DNA of 64,000 bases from Kitasatospora sp. GAS204B (lineage in GTDB: Bacteria > Actinomycetota > Actinomycetes > Streptomycetales > Streptomycetaceae), in contig NZ_JARZAG010000025.1 in the NCBI RefSeq assembly GCF_029892155.1, forward strand, positions 1 to 64,000, in the 5' to 3' direction. Below are positions 8,397 through 17,037 of the stretch, one piece after another. The position numbers and the translations under genes were made by a program. The notes beneath the pieces are model-generated. The model was given only the letters and a program-made list of their open reading frames with translations, had not been told where the DNA came from and did not search any database. Within the stretch, counting starts at the first letter, position 1, and each line of letters opens with the position of its first letter.

Positions 8397-9256
8397 GAGA
8401 GCTCCGTTCGGCCGCGGGGCGGGTAGAAGTGTGCGGCCACCGTGGCGAGTGCCTGCCGGCCCAGCTGCGGGTGGCACGTCTCGCGGGGGTCGCCGGTGTA
8501 GGGGTCGAGGACGACGGTCTCGGCGCCCAGCAGCCGCAGTTGGTCGAGGTCGTCCATGACCTGGTCGATCGTGCCCTCCCCGGCGAGCCGTTGCGGTCCG
8601 CTGACCGGCGTCGCGGTGAGCTTGAGGGCGATCCGGGGGGCCAGCGCGGGCACGGGGAGGCGCTGTTCGGCCGCGGCGGCCCGCAGCCTGACCGCGGCTT
8701 CGCGCAGCCACGGCATGGTGCAGCGCAGCGGGTGCCAGGCGTCCCCGAGCCGGACGGCCCGGCGCAGCCCCGCGTCGCTGTTGCCGCCGACCCAGACCGG
8801 GATCCTGCGGGTGCCGTGGTCGGCGGTGTCCGACCAGGCCGCCCGGATGGCATGCAGGTGATCGTCCGTCAGCCGTCCGCGCCATTCGAAGGGGATCCCG
8901 AGGGCGGCGAACTCCTGCCGTGCCCAACCCACTCCCACGCCGAGGACCAGCCGGCCGCCGCTCAGCTGGTCCAGGTTGGCCGCCATCCGGGCGGTGAGCA
9001 GCGGGTGCCGGTAGGGAGCGATGAGGACCGTCGTGCCGAGCCGGACCCGGGTGGTGAGGCCGGCCAGCCACGACAAGGTGGTGAAGGGCTCGTAGAAGGG
9101 CGCCGGGTACCGCTCGGCGACGTCGGGCGTGATGGCGATGTGGTCGGAGACCATCAGCAGGTCGAAGCCCAGGCCCTCCACGGTCTGGGCCCAGCTGCGC
9201 AGGACTCCCGGGTCGGTGCCGGGGCCGAAATTGGGGACGTTGACGCCGATTTTCAC
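8393..9256 (-). CDS. LLM-class F420/FMN-dependent oxidoreductase
   Basis: A 287-residue luciferase-like TIM-barrel protein starting MKIGVNVPNFGPGTDPG. It has typical family stretches such as LGFDLLMVSDHIAI, RVRLGTTVLIAPYRHPLL and LGVGVGWARQEF. The family uses F420 or FMN to oxidise or reduce diverse small molecules; most streptomycete members of this length are F420-dependent. It is co-transcribed with the deaminase downstream, which suggests a joint role in base or nucleoside catabolism (inference). It is divergent from the Lrp-type regulator with about 95 bp between, so that regulator may control it. Confidence 0.88.
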   Translation of the reverse strand: MKIGVNVPNFGPGTDPGVLRSWAQTVEGLGFDLLMVSDHIAITPDVAERYPAPFYEPFTTLSWLAGLTTRVRLGTTVLIAPYRHPLLTARMAANLDQLSGGRLVLGVGVGWARQEFAALGIPFEWRGRLTDDHLHAIRAAWSDTADHGTRRIPVWVGGNSDAGLRRAVRLGDAWHPLRCTMPWLREAAVRLRAAAAEQRLPVPALAPRIALKLTATPVSGPQRLAGEGTIDQVMDDLDQLRLLGAETVVLDPYTGDPRETCHPQLGRQALATVAAHFYPPRGRTELS

Positions 9257-9350
9257 ACCGCCGAGCCTAGCCAGGTGTCACGGGCCGTCAGAAGGGATTC
9301 CTGCCTGTTCAGGGGCGGTTCGCCCGTGGATTCACCGGTAATCTGGGCGG

Positions 9351-9836
9351 ATGACCGGGAATCTTGACGCGACGGACTGGGCGATCCTGGATGAGCTCCA
9401 GCAGGACGGCCGGATCGCGTACACGGAGCTGGCGCGGCGGGTGAACCTGAGCGCGTCGGCGACGACGGAGCGGGTGCGGCGGCTGGAGGCGACCGGGGTG
9501 ATCACGGGGTACCGGGCCGAGGTGGATCTGGAGCGGACCGGGTACCTGGCGATGGCCGTGGTGCGGCTGAAGTACCCGGGAACCCGGCACGAGCCGCTTC
9601 GCCGGCTGCTCGGGGAGCGCTCGGAGATCCTGGAGTGCCTGCGCACCACCGGGGACGACTGCTACGTCCTGAAGGTGGCGGCCACGTCGATGGCCCAACT
9701 GGAGGAGATCGTCGACGCGCTGGCCCAGTTCGGGAGCACGACCACCGACCTGGTCCTCAGCCGGACGCTGCCGTTCCGCGGCCCACGAGAGTCCCGGGCA
9801 GCACGGACCCGGGCCGCGTCACCGCAGTCGCTGTAG
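9351..9836 (+). CDS. Lrp/AsnC-family transcriptional regulator
   Basis: A 161-residue regulator with an N-terminal winged HTH (LDATDWAILDELQQDG, then ARRVNLSASATTERVRRLE) and a C-terminal RAM/AsnC ligand-binding domain (YLAMAVVRLKY to LVLSRTLPF). Family members sense amino acids or similar metabolites as octamers. The gene is divergent from the LLM oxidoreductase/deaminase pair, its most likely target. Its 3' end overlaps the convergent TetR gene by 18 bp, and the basic C-terminal tail is encoded in that overlap. Confidence 0.92.
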   Translation: MTGNLDATDWAILDELQQDGRIAYTELARRVNLSASATTERVRRLEATGVITGYRAEVDLERTGYLAMAVVRLKYPGTRHEPLRRLLGERSEILECLRTTGDDCYVLKVAATSMAQLEEIVDALAQFGSTTTDLVLSRTLPFRGPRESRAARTRAASPQSL

Positions 9837-10409
9837 TCCCCGGAGGAGCAGATCGACCAAGCGGCGCGGGTCATAGCGCGGGTCGCTGTCACGTCCGATG
9901 CAGAGGTTGCCGATGCCGCGCATCAGTTCGAGGGCGTGCGTACCGGGGTTGATCTCGCCGGCGTCGACCGCGGCGTCGAGCAGCTGCGCGCAGACGGGTA
10001 CCAGGCGGTCGATGAAGTAGGTGTGCAGCGCGTCGAAGCCGCTGCTGTCGGACTGCAGCGCGTTGGCCAGCCCGTGCTTCGTGACCAGGAAGTCGACGAA
10101 GAGGTCGACCCACTGGCGCAGTGCCGCGAACGGCGAGTCGGCCCCGGCCAGCAGGGTCGGGCCGGCCTCGGCGCAGGCCTCGACCTGGTGGCGGTAGACG
10201 GCGACGACGAGGTCCGCCCGGGTCGGGAAGTGGCGGTAGATCGTCCCCACCCCGACGCCCGCGCTGGCCGCGATCTCACGGATCGGCGCGTCGACGCCGG
10301 AGGTGACGAACACTGCGGCGGCCGCGTCGAGCAGCGTCTGCCGGTTGCGCAGCGCGTCGGCCCGCTTGGTTCGGGTCGGCGCCTCCCCGGACGGGTCTGT
10401 TGTGGGCAC
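9819..10409 (-). CDS. TetR-family repressor
   Basis: A 196-residue regulator: the HTH spans roughly residues 15-60 (RQTLLDAAAAVF, then GVGVGTIYRHFPTRADL), followed by an all-helical ligand domain (AALRQWVDLFVDFLVTKHGL). Of two adjacent GTG codons I take the one at 10409, because AAGGAG (10416-10421) lies six bases before it; an ATG further upstream has no such site. It is divergent from an alpha/beta hydrolase gene, and the space between them holds palindromic operator-like sites over a promoter. Autoregulation and control of the hydrolase are therefore likely. It converges with and overlaps the Lrp gene. Confidence 0.9.
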   Translation of the reverse strand: MPTTDPSGEAPTRTKRADALRNRQTLLDAAAAVFVTSGVDAPIREIAASAGVGVGTIYRHFPTRADLVVAVYRHQVEACAEAGPTLLAGADSPFAALRQWVDLFVDFLVTKHGLANALQSDSSGFDALHTYFIDRLVPVCAQLLDAAVDAGEINPGTHALELMRGIGNLCIGRDSDPRYDPRRLVDLLLRGLQRLR

Positions 10410-10438
10410 CACGCTCTCCTTCCGACGTCCGACGGCCG

Positions 10439-10486
10439 TTGACAAAGCGGAACAGCGTTCCGTATATTAATCGGAACAACGATCCG
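10439..10486 (+). promoter_or_regulatory. Promoter of the hydrolase gene with two TetR operator-like palindromes
   Basis: TTGACA (10439-10444), an 18-bp spacer and TATATT (10463-10468) form a strong sigma-70-type promoter. A perfect palindrome CGGAAC-AGC-GTTCCG (10448-10462) fills the spacer. A second, CGGAAC-AAC-GATCCG (10472-10486), lies just after the -10, centre to centre 24 bp, with one mismatch. This layout would block RNA polymerase when the neighbouring TetR binds. A further CGGAAC half-site occurs near 10506. Confidence 0.82.
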
Positions 10487-10581
10487 CTTTAAGCGTAGCG
10501 GAAGCGGAACGCTCCTGACCGCCTCACCCCCGCCGCCCGCATGAGGCCGGCGGCAGGGGTCAGTGAAGGGAAGTACGCATC

Positions 10582-11541
10582 ATGAGTGAATCGACTCACC
10601 CAGCCGGCACGTTCGGCTCGCCCACCCCAGTCCTCTCGGTCAGTCCGGTCGTGTTGCCGGCTCCGGGCCGAGCCGTGGACCTCGAGGTGCGCGTCTCCGC
10701 GCCCGTGACCGGGGGCGACCTGCCGGTCATCCTCCTCTCGCACGGGCAGGGCTACTCGAACAACCTCTCCTCGCTGAACGGCTACGCCCCCCTCGTCAAC
10801 TTCTGGGCGGCGCACGGCTTCGTCGTGATCCAGCCCACCCACCTGAGCTCGACGACGCTGCGCCTGGCTCCCGACACCCCCGGGGCGCCGCTCCACTGGC
10901 GATCGCGGGCCGAGGACATGAAGCGCGTCCTCGACCGGTTCGACGTGATCGAGGCCGCCGTGCCGCAGCTCCGCGGGCGCCTGGACCGCGGCAGGGTCGC
11001 CGTCGCCGGGCACTCGATGGGCGGGCACACCGCGAGCCTGCTGCTGGGCGCCCGGCTCACCGATCCGGAGGACGGAACGGAAGCGAACCTGGCCGAGCCC
11101 CGGATCAAAGCGGGTGTGCTGCTCGCCGCGCCCGGCAGGGGCGGCGACGCCGTCACCGACGTCGTGGCCGAGAACTATCCCTTCCTCTCGACCACGGACT
11201 TCTCCGCGATGACGACGCCCGCGCTCGTGGTCGCCGGTGACAAGGACACCTCCGCCCACCTGACGGTCCGGGGCCCGCAGTGGCACGCCGATCCGTACGT
11301 CCTCGCGCCGGGCCCCAAGTCCCTGCTCACGCTGTTCGACGCGGAGCACGGGCTCGGCGGGGTCTCCGGATACGACGTCGCCGAGACCACGGACGAGAAC
11401 CCCGAGCGCGTCGCCGTGGTCCAGCGGCTCACCTGGGCCTACCTCCGCAGCGAGCTCTACCCCGGGGATTCTGCTTGGCAGGCGGCATGTGACGCGCTGA
11501 CGGCCGGACCCGACCCGCTCGGGCGGGTCGAATCCAAGTAA
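10582..11541 (+). CDS. Alpha/beta hydrolase (chlorophyllase/dienelactone-hydrolase-like)
   Basis: A 319-residue hydrolase. The nucleophile elbow is GHSMGGH (Ser about residue 145), the oxyanion region is LLSHGQGYSNN, and the acid and base probably lie in VVAGDKD and DAEHGL. The arrangement resembles chlorophyllase-like or platelet-activating-factor-acetylhydrolase-like carboxylesterases. No signal peptide is seen, so it is probably cytoplasmic. It is transcribed from the TetR-type promoter just upstream, suggesting induction by an ester-containing or toxic small molecule. The substrate is unknown. Confidence 0.88.
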   Translation: MSESTHPAGTFGSPTPVLSVSPVVLPAPGRAVDLEVRVSAPVTGGDLPVILLSHGQGYSNNLSSLNGYAPLVNFWAAHGFVVIQPTHLSSTTLRLAPDTPGAPLHWRSRAEDMKRVLDRFDVIEAAVPQLRGRLDRGRVAVAGHSMGGHTASLLLGARLTDPEDGTEANLAEPRIKAGVLLAAPGRGGDAVTDVVAENYPFLSTTDFSAMTTPALVVAGDKDTSAHLTVRGPQWHADPYVLAPGPKSLLTLFDAEHGLGGVSGYDVAETTDENPERVAVVQRLTWAYLRSELYPGDSAWQAACDALTAGPDPLGRVESK

Positions 11542-11556
11542 GGCGCAGTAGTCGAG

Positions 11557-11766
11557 TCAGTCGAGTGCCGTGTCCGCGAGCACCTTCCGGAGCACGTTCC
11601 AGGAGAGGTCCGAATAGGTCCTGAACTCCTTCTCCTTGTGGTCGAGCTCGTCGATGTAGCGGAACGTGTCGCGGTTGAGGTCGGCCGCCGTGTACGAGTC
11701 CATCGAGAGCTCGTTCTCGTTCAGGTACACGTGGAAGCTGGCCGCGAACTCCGAGGTGTCGCTCAT
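11557..11766 (-). CDS. Small acidic protein of unknown function
   Basis: A 69-residue protein (MSDTSEFAASFHVYLNENEL...) rich in Asp, Glu, Tyr and aromatic residues, without hydrophobic segments. The composition differs from random antisense frames in this GC-rich DNA, which are Arg/Pro/Ala-rich, so I take it as a real gene. It lies 27 bp downstream of a TetR gene on the same strand and may be co-transcribed with it. I do not recognise a family. Confidence 0.6.
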   Translation of the reverse strand: MSDTSEFAASFHVYLNENELSMDSYTAADLNRDTFRYIDELDHKEKEFRTYSDLSWNVLRKVLADTALD

Positions 11767-11793
11767 GTACTGCGGGCCGGTGGGACCGTTGTC

Positions 11794-12525
11794 TCAGTCA
11801 GCGCTCTCCCGGACACCCCGCGCGCGCTCGATCCGGACGGCGATGCCGTCCAGGAACGTCGCCAGGATCAGCTCGAATACTTCCTCGTCGTTGCGGAACA
11901 GCTCCGTCAGCCGCGCGGCGCTCGCATGCAGGAGCGGGAAGTCCCGCTCCTGCAGCATGCCGTACTTGACCGCCCAGGCGGCGTCGTCCTTCGCCTGCGT
12001 GGCCGGGTCGAGTGAGCAGAACGCCGCCGTGTACTGCGTCATCGCCAGTGTCAGATCCAGGAGTTGCCGGTAGCACTCGGCTGCTTCGATGACCGGCAGG
12101 CCGGCCCGGTGCAGCACCGAGATCAGCTCCTCGACGCTGCTCGTCTCCGCCGGGCTCGCCGTCGTCCGGGCCGCGGCCAGCACCGCCACCGCCGGGCGGG
12201 CGAGGTAGGCGTTCCGTACGCTGCGCGCGGTGACGGTGAGCCAGGCGCGCCAGTCGTCCGACGGACCGTCGGGCAGCGCCGCCCGGGCCAGTTGCACCCC
12301 CTCCTGGATCGTCAGATCCGTGAGCGCGAGGATGAGTTCGTCCTTGTCGCGGAAGTGGCGGTAGACCGCCGTCGGGTCCGCGCCCAGCTCCTTGCCGAGG
12401 CGGCTGAAGCTGAGCTGGCCGCCGCCTTCGGGCGAGCAGAGGCGCAGCGCGGCCTCCAGGATCGACTCTCTGGTGAGCGCCGCGCGTCGCTTCGCCTTGG
12501 ACTCTTCCGCCACCTGGGCCTCCAC
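11794..12525 (-). CDS. TetR-family repressor
   Basis: A 243-residue regulator. The HTH is at about residues 14-60 (LTRESILEAALRLC, then LGKELGADPTAVYRHFRDKDEL). The C-terminal part has the long helices of the TetR_C type found in larger members. The start is the GTG at 12525, with GGAG nine bases before it. It is separated from the divergent amidohydrolase/ABC operon by about 220 bp and is the closest candidate regulator for it, though no clear palindrome was found there. The small acidic gene follows it. Confidence 0.9.
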   Translation of the reverse strand: MEAQVAEESKAKRRAALTRESILEAALRLCSPEGGGQLSFSRLGKELGADPTAVYRHFRDKDELILALTDLTIQEGVQLARAALPDGPSDDWRAWLTVTARSVRNAYLARPAVAVLAAARTTASPAETSSVEELISVLHRAGLPVIEAAECYRQLLDLTLAMTQYTAAFCSLDPATQAKDDAAWAVKYGMLQERDFPLLHASAARLTELFRNDEEVFELILATFLDGIAVRIERARGVRESAD

Positions 12526-12743
12526 GCGGGCCGCTCCTCATCGTTCGCTCGGTTCCGGCTTCGCCACGACGGCGCCGAAACGCCGGGTCGCTTCACTCGA
12601 TCGTAACGGCGGGCCCGTGTCAATGCCATTGACATCGCCATTGTCATCAGCTTTTCTTCTCCCATCATCCGGCAGTGCCCTCCCCGTGGCCCGCCGTTCA
12701 GGTCCCGCCGTCTCCTGTCTCCCCCCACTGCTCTGGAGCGCCC

Positions 12744-14408
12744 GTGCACCTCGATCCCCCGTTCGCCGACCTGGTCTTCCACGGCGGCCCGGTCTATACC
12801 GTCGACCCCGCCCGGTCCTGGGCCACCGCCGTCGCCGTGCGCGACGGGCGCATCGTCGCGGTTGGTCAGGACCACGACGTCCGGCCGTTGATCGGCCCCG
12901 CCACCGAAGTCGTGGACCTCGCCGGACGCCTGCTGCTGCCGGGTTTCCAGGACGCCCACGTGCACCCCGTGCTGGCCGGCACCACGCTGCGCAGCTGCGA
13001 CCTGCACGAGTTGAGCACCGCCGACCAGTACCAGCGGGCCGTCGCCGAGTACGCCGCCGCGCGGCCCGAGGCCGCCTGGATCACGGGTGGCGGCTGGAGC
13101 ATGGAGGCGTTCCCGGGCGGCACGCCGCACCGCTCGCTGCTGGACGCCGTCTGCCCCGACCGCCCGGTCGCCCTGCCCAACCGTGACGGCCACGGCCTGT
13201 GGGCCAACAGCCGCGCGCTGGAGATCGCCGGCATCACCGCCGAGACGCCGGACCCGGCCGACGGCCGGATCGAGCGCGACGCCGACGGCACCCCGACCGG
13301 CATGTTCCAGGAGGGCGCCGCCGAGCTGGTGACCCGGCACATACCGCCGCTCACCGACGAGGACTTCTACCAGGGCCTGCTGGCCGGCCAGGCCTACCTG
13401 CACTCCTTCGGCATCACCGGCTGGCAGGACGCCGGTGTCGGCGCCGACTTCGGCCCCGGCGACGTCTACGGCGCCTACCTGCGGGCCGACCGCGAGGGCA
13501 CGCTGACCGCGCGGGTCCGCGGCGCGCAGTGGTGGAACCGGGACGGCGGGCTGGAGCAGCTGCCGGGGTTCCAGGACCGCCGCGCCGAGGCCGAGCGCAA
13601 CGGCGAGCGCTTCCGGGCCGGCACCGTCAAGATCATGCTGGACGGCGTCGCGGAGAACCACACCGCGGCGATGCTGGAGCCCTACCTGGACGGCTGCGGC
13701 TGCTCCTCGGCCAACGCGGGCATGGACTTCGTCGACCCCGCCGAACTGGGCGGCTACGTCGCCGAACTGGACGCGGCCGGGTTCCAGGTGCACTTCCACG
13801 CGCTCGGTGACCGGGCTGTGCGCAACGCCCTGGACGCCGTCGAGGAGGCCATCCGCCGCAACGGCGACCGCGGCAACCGGCACCACCTGGCGCACCTCCA
13901 GGTGGTCCACCCCGACGACATCGCCCGCTTCCGCGAGCTCGGCGCGACCGCCAACATCCAGCCGCTCTGGGCCTGCCACGAGCCGCAGATGGACGAGTTG
14001 ACCATCCCGTTCCTCGGCGAGCGCCGGGCCGGCTGGCAGTACCCGTTCGGCTCGCTGGTCCGAGCCGGCGCGATGCTCGCGGCCGGCAGCGACTGGTCGG
14101 TGAGCACCCCCGACGTGCTGGCCGGCGTCCACGTGGCCGTCAACCGCACCGGCGAGGAGGACCCCGACCGGGCGCTGGTCCCCGAGGAACGGATCGACCT
14201 GGCCACCGCGCTCGCCGCCTACACGGCCGGCACCGCCCGCGTGAACCACCTCGACGAGTGCACCGGTTCGGTGCAGACCGGCAAGTTCGCCGACCTGGTG
14301 GTGCTCGACCGCAACCCCTTCGCCGGCCCCAGCCAGGCCATCGCCGAGACCCGGGTGCTGCGCACCTACGTCCAGGGCGACCTGGTCCACTACGCCGAGT
14401 TCGAGTGA
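12744..14408 (+). CDS. YtcJ-type metal-dependent amidohydrolase
   Basis: A 554-residue amidohydrolase (Amidohydro_3 type). The metal-binding HxH is in GFQDAHVHP, further metal and active-site histidines are in HFHALGDRAV and HHLAHLQVVHP, and the late Asp is in AAGSDWSVS. The start is the GTG at 12744 with GGAG five bases upstream; the preceding open frame has a Pro/Ser-rich stretch atypical of the family. It hydrolyses an unknown amide or cyclic amide, in the cytoplasm. It leads a five-gene ABC peptide-type importer operon (18-bp gap), so its substrate is probably what the importer brings in. A second, more divergent paralogue lies at 58498-60387. Confidence 0.92.
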   Translation: MHLDPPFADLVFHGGPVYTVDPARSWATAVAVRDGRIVAVGQDHDVRPLIGPATEVVDLAGRLLLPGFQDAHVHPVLAGTTLRSCDLHELSTADQYQRAVAEYAAARPEAAWITGGGWSMEAFPGGTPHRSLLDAVCPDRPVALPNRDGHGLWANSRALEIAGITAETPDPADGRIERDADGTPTGMFQEGAAELVTRHIPPLTDEDFYQGLLAGQAYLHSFGITGWQDAGVGADFGPGDVYGAYLRADREGTLTARVRGAQWWNRDGGLEQLPGFQDRRAEAERNGERFRAGTVKIMLDGVAENHTAAMLEPYLDGCGCSSANAGMDFVDPAELGGYVAELDAAGFQVHFHALGDRAVRNALDAVEEAIRRNGDRGNRHHLAHLQVVHPDDIARFRELGATANIQPLWACHEPQMDELTIPFLGERRAGWQYPFGSLVRAGAMLAAGSDWSVSTPDVLAGVHVAVNRTGEEDPDRALVPEERIDLATALAAYTAGTARVNHLDECTGSVQTGKFADLVVLDRNPFAGPSQAIAETRVLRTYVQGDLVHYAEFE

Positions 14409-14425
14409 GCCGAGGAGTCAGCACC

Positions 14426-16090
14426 ATGAACACCGGAACCGTGAACACGAGAGTCCCACGTGCCGCCCTCTGCGCCGTGACGGTGGCCCTGCTCGCCACC
14501 GGGTGCGGTTCGGGCGGCAGCGCCGCCTCGCCGCACGCGAACAGCAACTTCTCCACCGCGCAGGTCACCACCGCGCCGGGTACCAAGCCGATCAACTCGC
14601 TGACCTGGTCCGGGGACTACCGCGCGCCGTACGCGGAGGACCCGGTGAAGACGGCCGACTATCCCGAGGAGACCATCCTCGGCAACGTCTGCGAGCCGGT
14701 GCTCCGGGTGGCCGCCGACTACTCGGTCCACCCCGGCATCGCCAAGTCCTGGAGCCAGCCCGACGCCGAGCACGTGGTGCTCGAGCTCGACCCGCGGGCG
14801 CGGTTCAGCGACGGAAAGCCGGTCACCGCCGACGACGTGGTCTACAGCCTGACTCGCAACATGGACCCGCAGGTCGCCAGCAACTACGCCGACTCCTACA
14901 ACGACGTCGCCTCGATCAAGGCCACCGGGCCCTCGCAGGTGACCGTCACGCTGTCCAAGCCCGACTACGTCTTCGTCCGCACCCTCGGCACCCTGGGCGC
15001 GGCGGTCGTGGAGCAGGCCTTCGCGGTCAAGGCCGGCACCGACTTCGGCAACGCCGACGTCGGCGTGGTCTGCGCCGGGCCCTACACCGTCCAGTCGTTC
15101 GACGGCACCAACCAGATGGTGCTCAAGCGCGACCCGAACTACTGGGACCCGAGCCACGCGGGCAAGGCGGACACGGTCACCTTCAAGTTCCTCGGCGACC
15201 CGTCCGCGCTCGCCAACGCGCTCGCCTCGAACGCCGTGCAGGGCGCGTTCGACCTGCAGGCCTCGACCATCAGCCAGTTGAGCCGGGCGGCCGGCGGCAA
15301 GCTCTACATCGGCGGCGAGGGCTCGACCACGCAGAACGTCGACCTGGTCGTCTCCAGCTTCAGCGGCGGCCTCGCCGACGCCCGCACCCGGCAGGCGCTG
15401 AGCATGGCGATCGACCGGGCCGGCATCGCCAAGACCATCTACAGCGGCGCCGCCGACCCGCTCTACGCCGTCGCGGGGCCGGGCTTCTGGCAGGGCAACC
15501 CCGCCGAGTCGGTCTACCGCACGGCCTACGACAAGCTCGCCAAGGGCCCGGACCTCGCGGGCGCGACCGCCCTGGTCAAGCAGGCCGGCGCGAGCGGCAA
15601 GCCGGTGACCATCGCGTACGCGGCCGGCACTCCGTCCTCCGCGCAGCTGGCCCAGGTGCTCCAGCAGACCGGCCAGGCGATCGGCCTCGACATCAAGATC
15701 GTCGGCCTGCCGGACCAGCAGTACGGCAGCCTGTTCACCGACCCGAAGGCCCGGGCCGCCTACGACGGGTTCCTGACGATCAACTACATGGAGTACCCGG
15801 AAGCGCAGACCATGTACGCGAGTTACGCCACCGCGACCGGCGCGCAGAACTTCAACGGCTACGACAGCGCGGCCGTCCAGCAGGATCTGGACGCGGCCCA
15901 GGCCACCGACGACCCGACCGCCCGGGCCCAGGCCGTGCTGAAGGCACAGACGGTGCTGGGGCAGGACCTGCCCTGGATCCCGATCGTCGCGCCGCGCGCG
16001 CTGCTCTTCCAGAGCCACGACGTCACCGGTGCGCCGCTGACCTTCTCCTACATGGACAACGCCTGGGTGACCGCGATCGGGGCGCCCTGA
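14426..16090 (+). CDS. Solute-binding lipoprotein of a peptide/nickel-type ABC importer
   Basis: A 554-residue SBP_bac_5 protein. The signal peptide ends in the lipobox LLATGC, so it is a membrane-anchored lipoprotein. Typical family segments follow: RARFSDGKPVTADDVVYSL near the N-terminal lobe, VVCAGPYTVQSFD and LKRDPNYWDP. It binds a peptide or other oligomer and delivers it to the two permeases encoded next. Its stop overlaps the first permease start by one base (TGATG). It follows the amidohydrolase gene, which suggests a non-standard amide as ligand. Confidence 0.94.
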   Translation: MNTGTVNTRVPRAALCAVTVALLATGCGSGGSAASPHANSNFSTAQVTTAPGTKPINSLTWSGDYRAPYAEDPVKTADYPEETILGNVCEPVLRVAADYSVHPGIAKSWSQPDAEHVVLELDPRARFSDGKPVTADDVVYSLTRNMDPQVASNYADSYNDVASIKATGPSQVTVTLSKPDYVFVRTLGTLGAAVVEQAFAVKAGTDFGNADVGVVCAGPYTVQSFDGTNQMVLKRDPNYWDPSHAGKADTVTFKFLGDPSALANALASNAVQGAFDLQASTISQLSRAAGGKLYIGGEGSTTQNVDLVVSSFSGGLADARTRQALSMAIDRAGIAKTIYSGAADPLYAVAGPGFWQGNPAESVYRTAYDKLAKGPDLAGATALVKQAGASGKPVTIAYAAGTPSSAQLAQVLQQTGQAIGLDIKIVGLPDQQYGSLFTDPKARAAYDGFLTINYMEYPEAQTMYASYATATGAQNFNGYDSAAVQQDLDAAQATDDPTARAQAVLKAQTVLGQDLPWIPIVAPRALLFQSHDVTGAPLTFSYMDNAWVTAIGAP

Positions 16091-17037
16091 TGACCCGTCT
16101 GCTGCTGCACCGCCTCGGCGGGCTGCTCACCACGCTGCTGCTGTCCAGCGTGCTGATCTTCGGCAGCCTCTACCTCGCGCCCGGCAGCCCGGAGAACGTG
16201 CTCTTCGGCAGCCGGATGCCGAGCGCCGCCGCCCGCGTGGCGGTGCGGCACCGGCTGCACCTGGACCAGCCGCTGCCGGTCCGCTACTGGGACTGGCTGA
16301 CCGGCGTGCTCCACGGTGACCTGGGCACCTCGATGGTCACCGGTCAGCCGGTCGCCGACCGGATCAGCGCCGGGCTCGGCACCACGCTGCTGCTGGTGCT
16401 GATGACCATGGTGCTGGTGGTGGTCCTGGGCCTGGGCCTCGGGCTGGCCGCGGCCGTGCGGCCCGGCCGCGTCGACGGCGCGGTCAGCGCGTTCACCTCG
16501 GTCTCGGTGAGCGTGCCGCCGTTCGTCGCGTCCACGCTGCTGATCTCGGTCTTCGCGATCAGGATGGGCTGGTTCCCGGCCTCCGGCGTCGGCCAAGGAC
16601 TGGGCGGGAAGATCGACGCGCTGGTGCTGCCCGCCTGCGCGCTGGCGGTGATCTCCTGCGGCTTCCTGGCCCGGGTCACCCGCAACGCGGTCCGCGAGGA
16701 GCTGGCGCGCGAGCACGTGCAGACCTCGCTGGTGCGCGGCCTGCCCCGGCTCGTGGTGCTCCGCGGCCACGTGCTGCGCAACGCACTGCCGCCGATCATC
16801 ACCGCCATCGGCCTGCTGACCGCCGGCACCTTCGCTTCGACGCTGGTCGTCGAGTCCGCCTTCGCGGTGCCGGGGATCGGGCAGTTGACGATCCAGTCGG
16901 TGGCCCAGAAGGACTTCCCGGTGGTCCAGGCCGTGGCCCTGCTGCTGGTCGCCGCGTTCGTGGTCTGCAACGCGGCGAGCGACCTGATCCAGGCCCTGGT
17001 CGACCCGCGACTGCGCACGGCCGGGAGCACCTCGTGA
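16090..17037 (+). CDS. ABC importer permease, DppB/OppB type
   Basis: A 315-residue membrane protein with about six transmembrane segments, beginning MTRLLLHRLGGLLTTLLLSS. The EAA loop is visible as TSLVRGLPRLVVLRGHVLRN, and the protein ends in a typical PRLR tail. It forms the channel with the next permease. The start ATG overlaps the stop of the binding-protein gene, and its own stop overlaps the next start by 4 bp, showing tight translational coupling. Confidence 0.94.
   Translation: MTRLLLHRLGGLLTTLLLSSVLIFGSLYLAPGSPENVLFGSRMPSAAARVAVRHRLHLDQPLPVRYWDWLTGVLHGDLGTSMVTGQPVADRISAGLGTTLLLVLMTMVLVVVLGLGLGLAAAVRPGRVDGAVSAFTSVSVSVPPFVASTLLISVFAIRMGWFPASGVGQGLGGKIDALVLPACALAVISCGFLARVTRNAVREELAREHVQTSLVRGLPRLVVLRGHVLRNALPPIITAIGLLTAGTFASTLVVESAFAVPGIGQLTIQSVAQKDFPVVQAVALLLVAAFVVCNAASDLIQALVDPRLRTAGSTS

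Noticed and set aside
12312..14390. Long open frame antisense to the amidohydrolase
   Set aside because: Composition is that of a codon-position shadow and the plus-strand gene has clear catalytic motifs.
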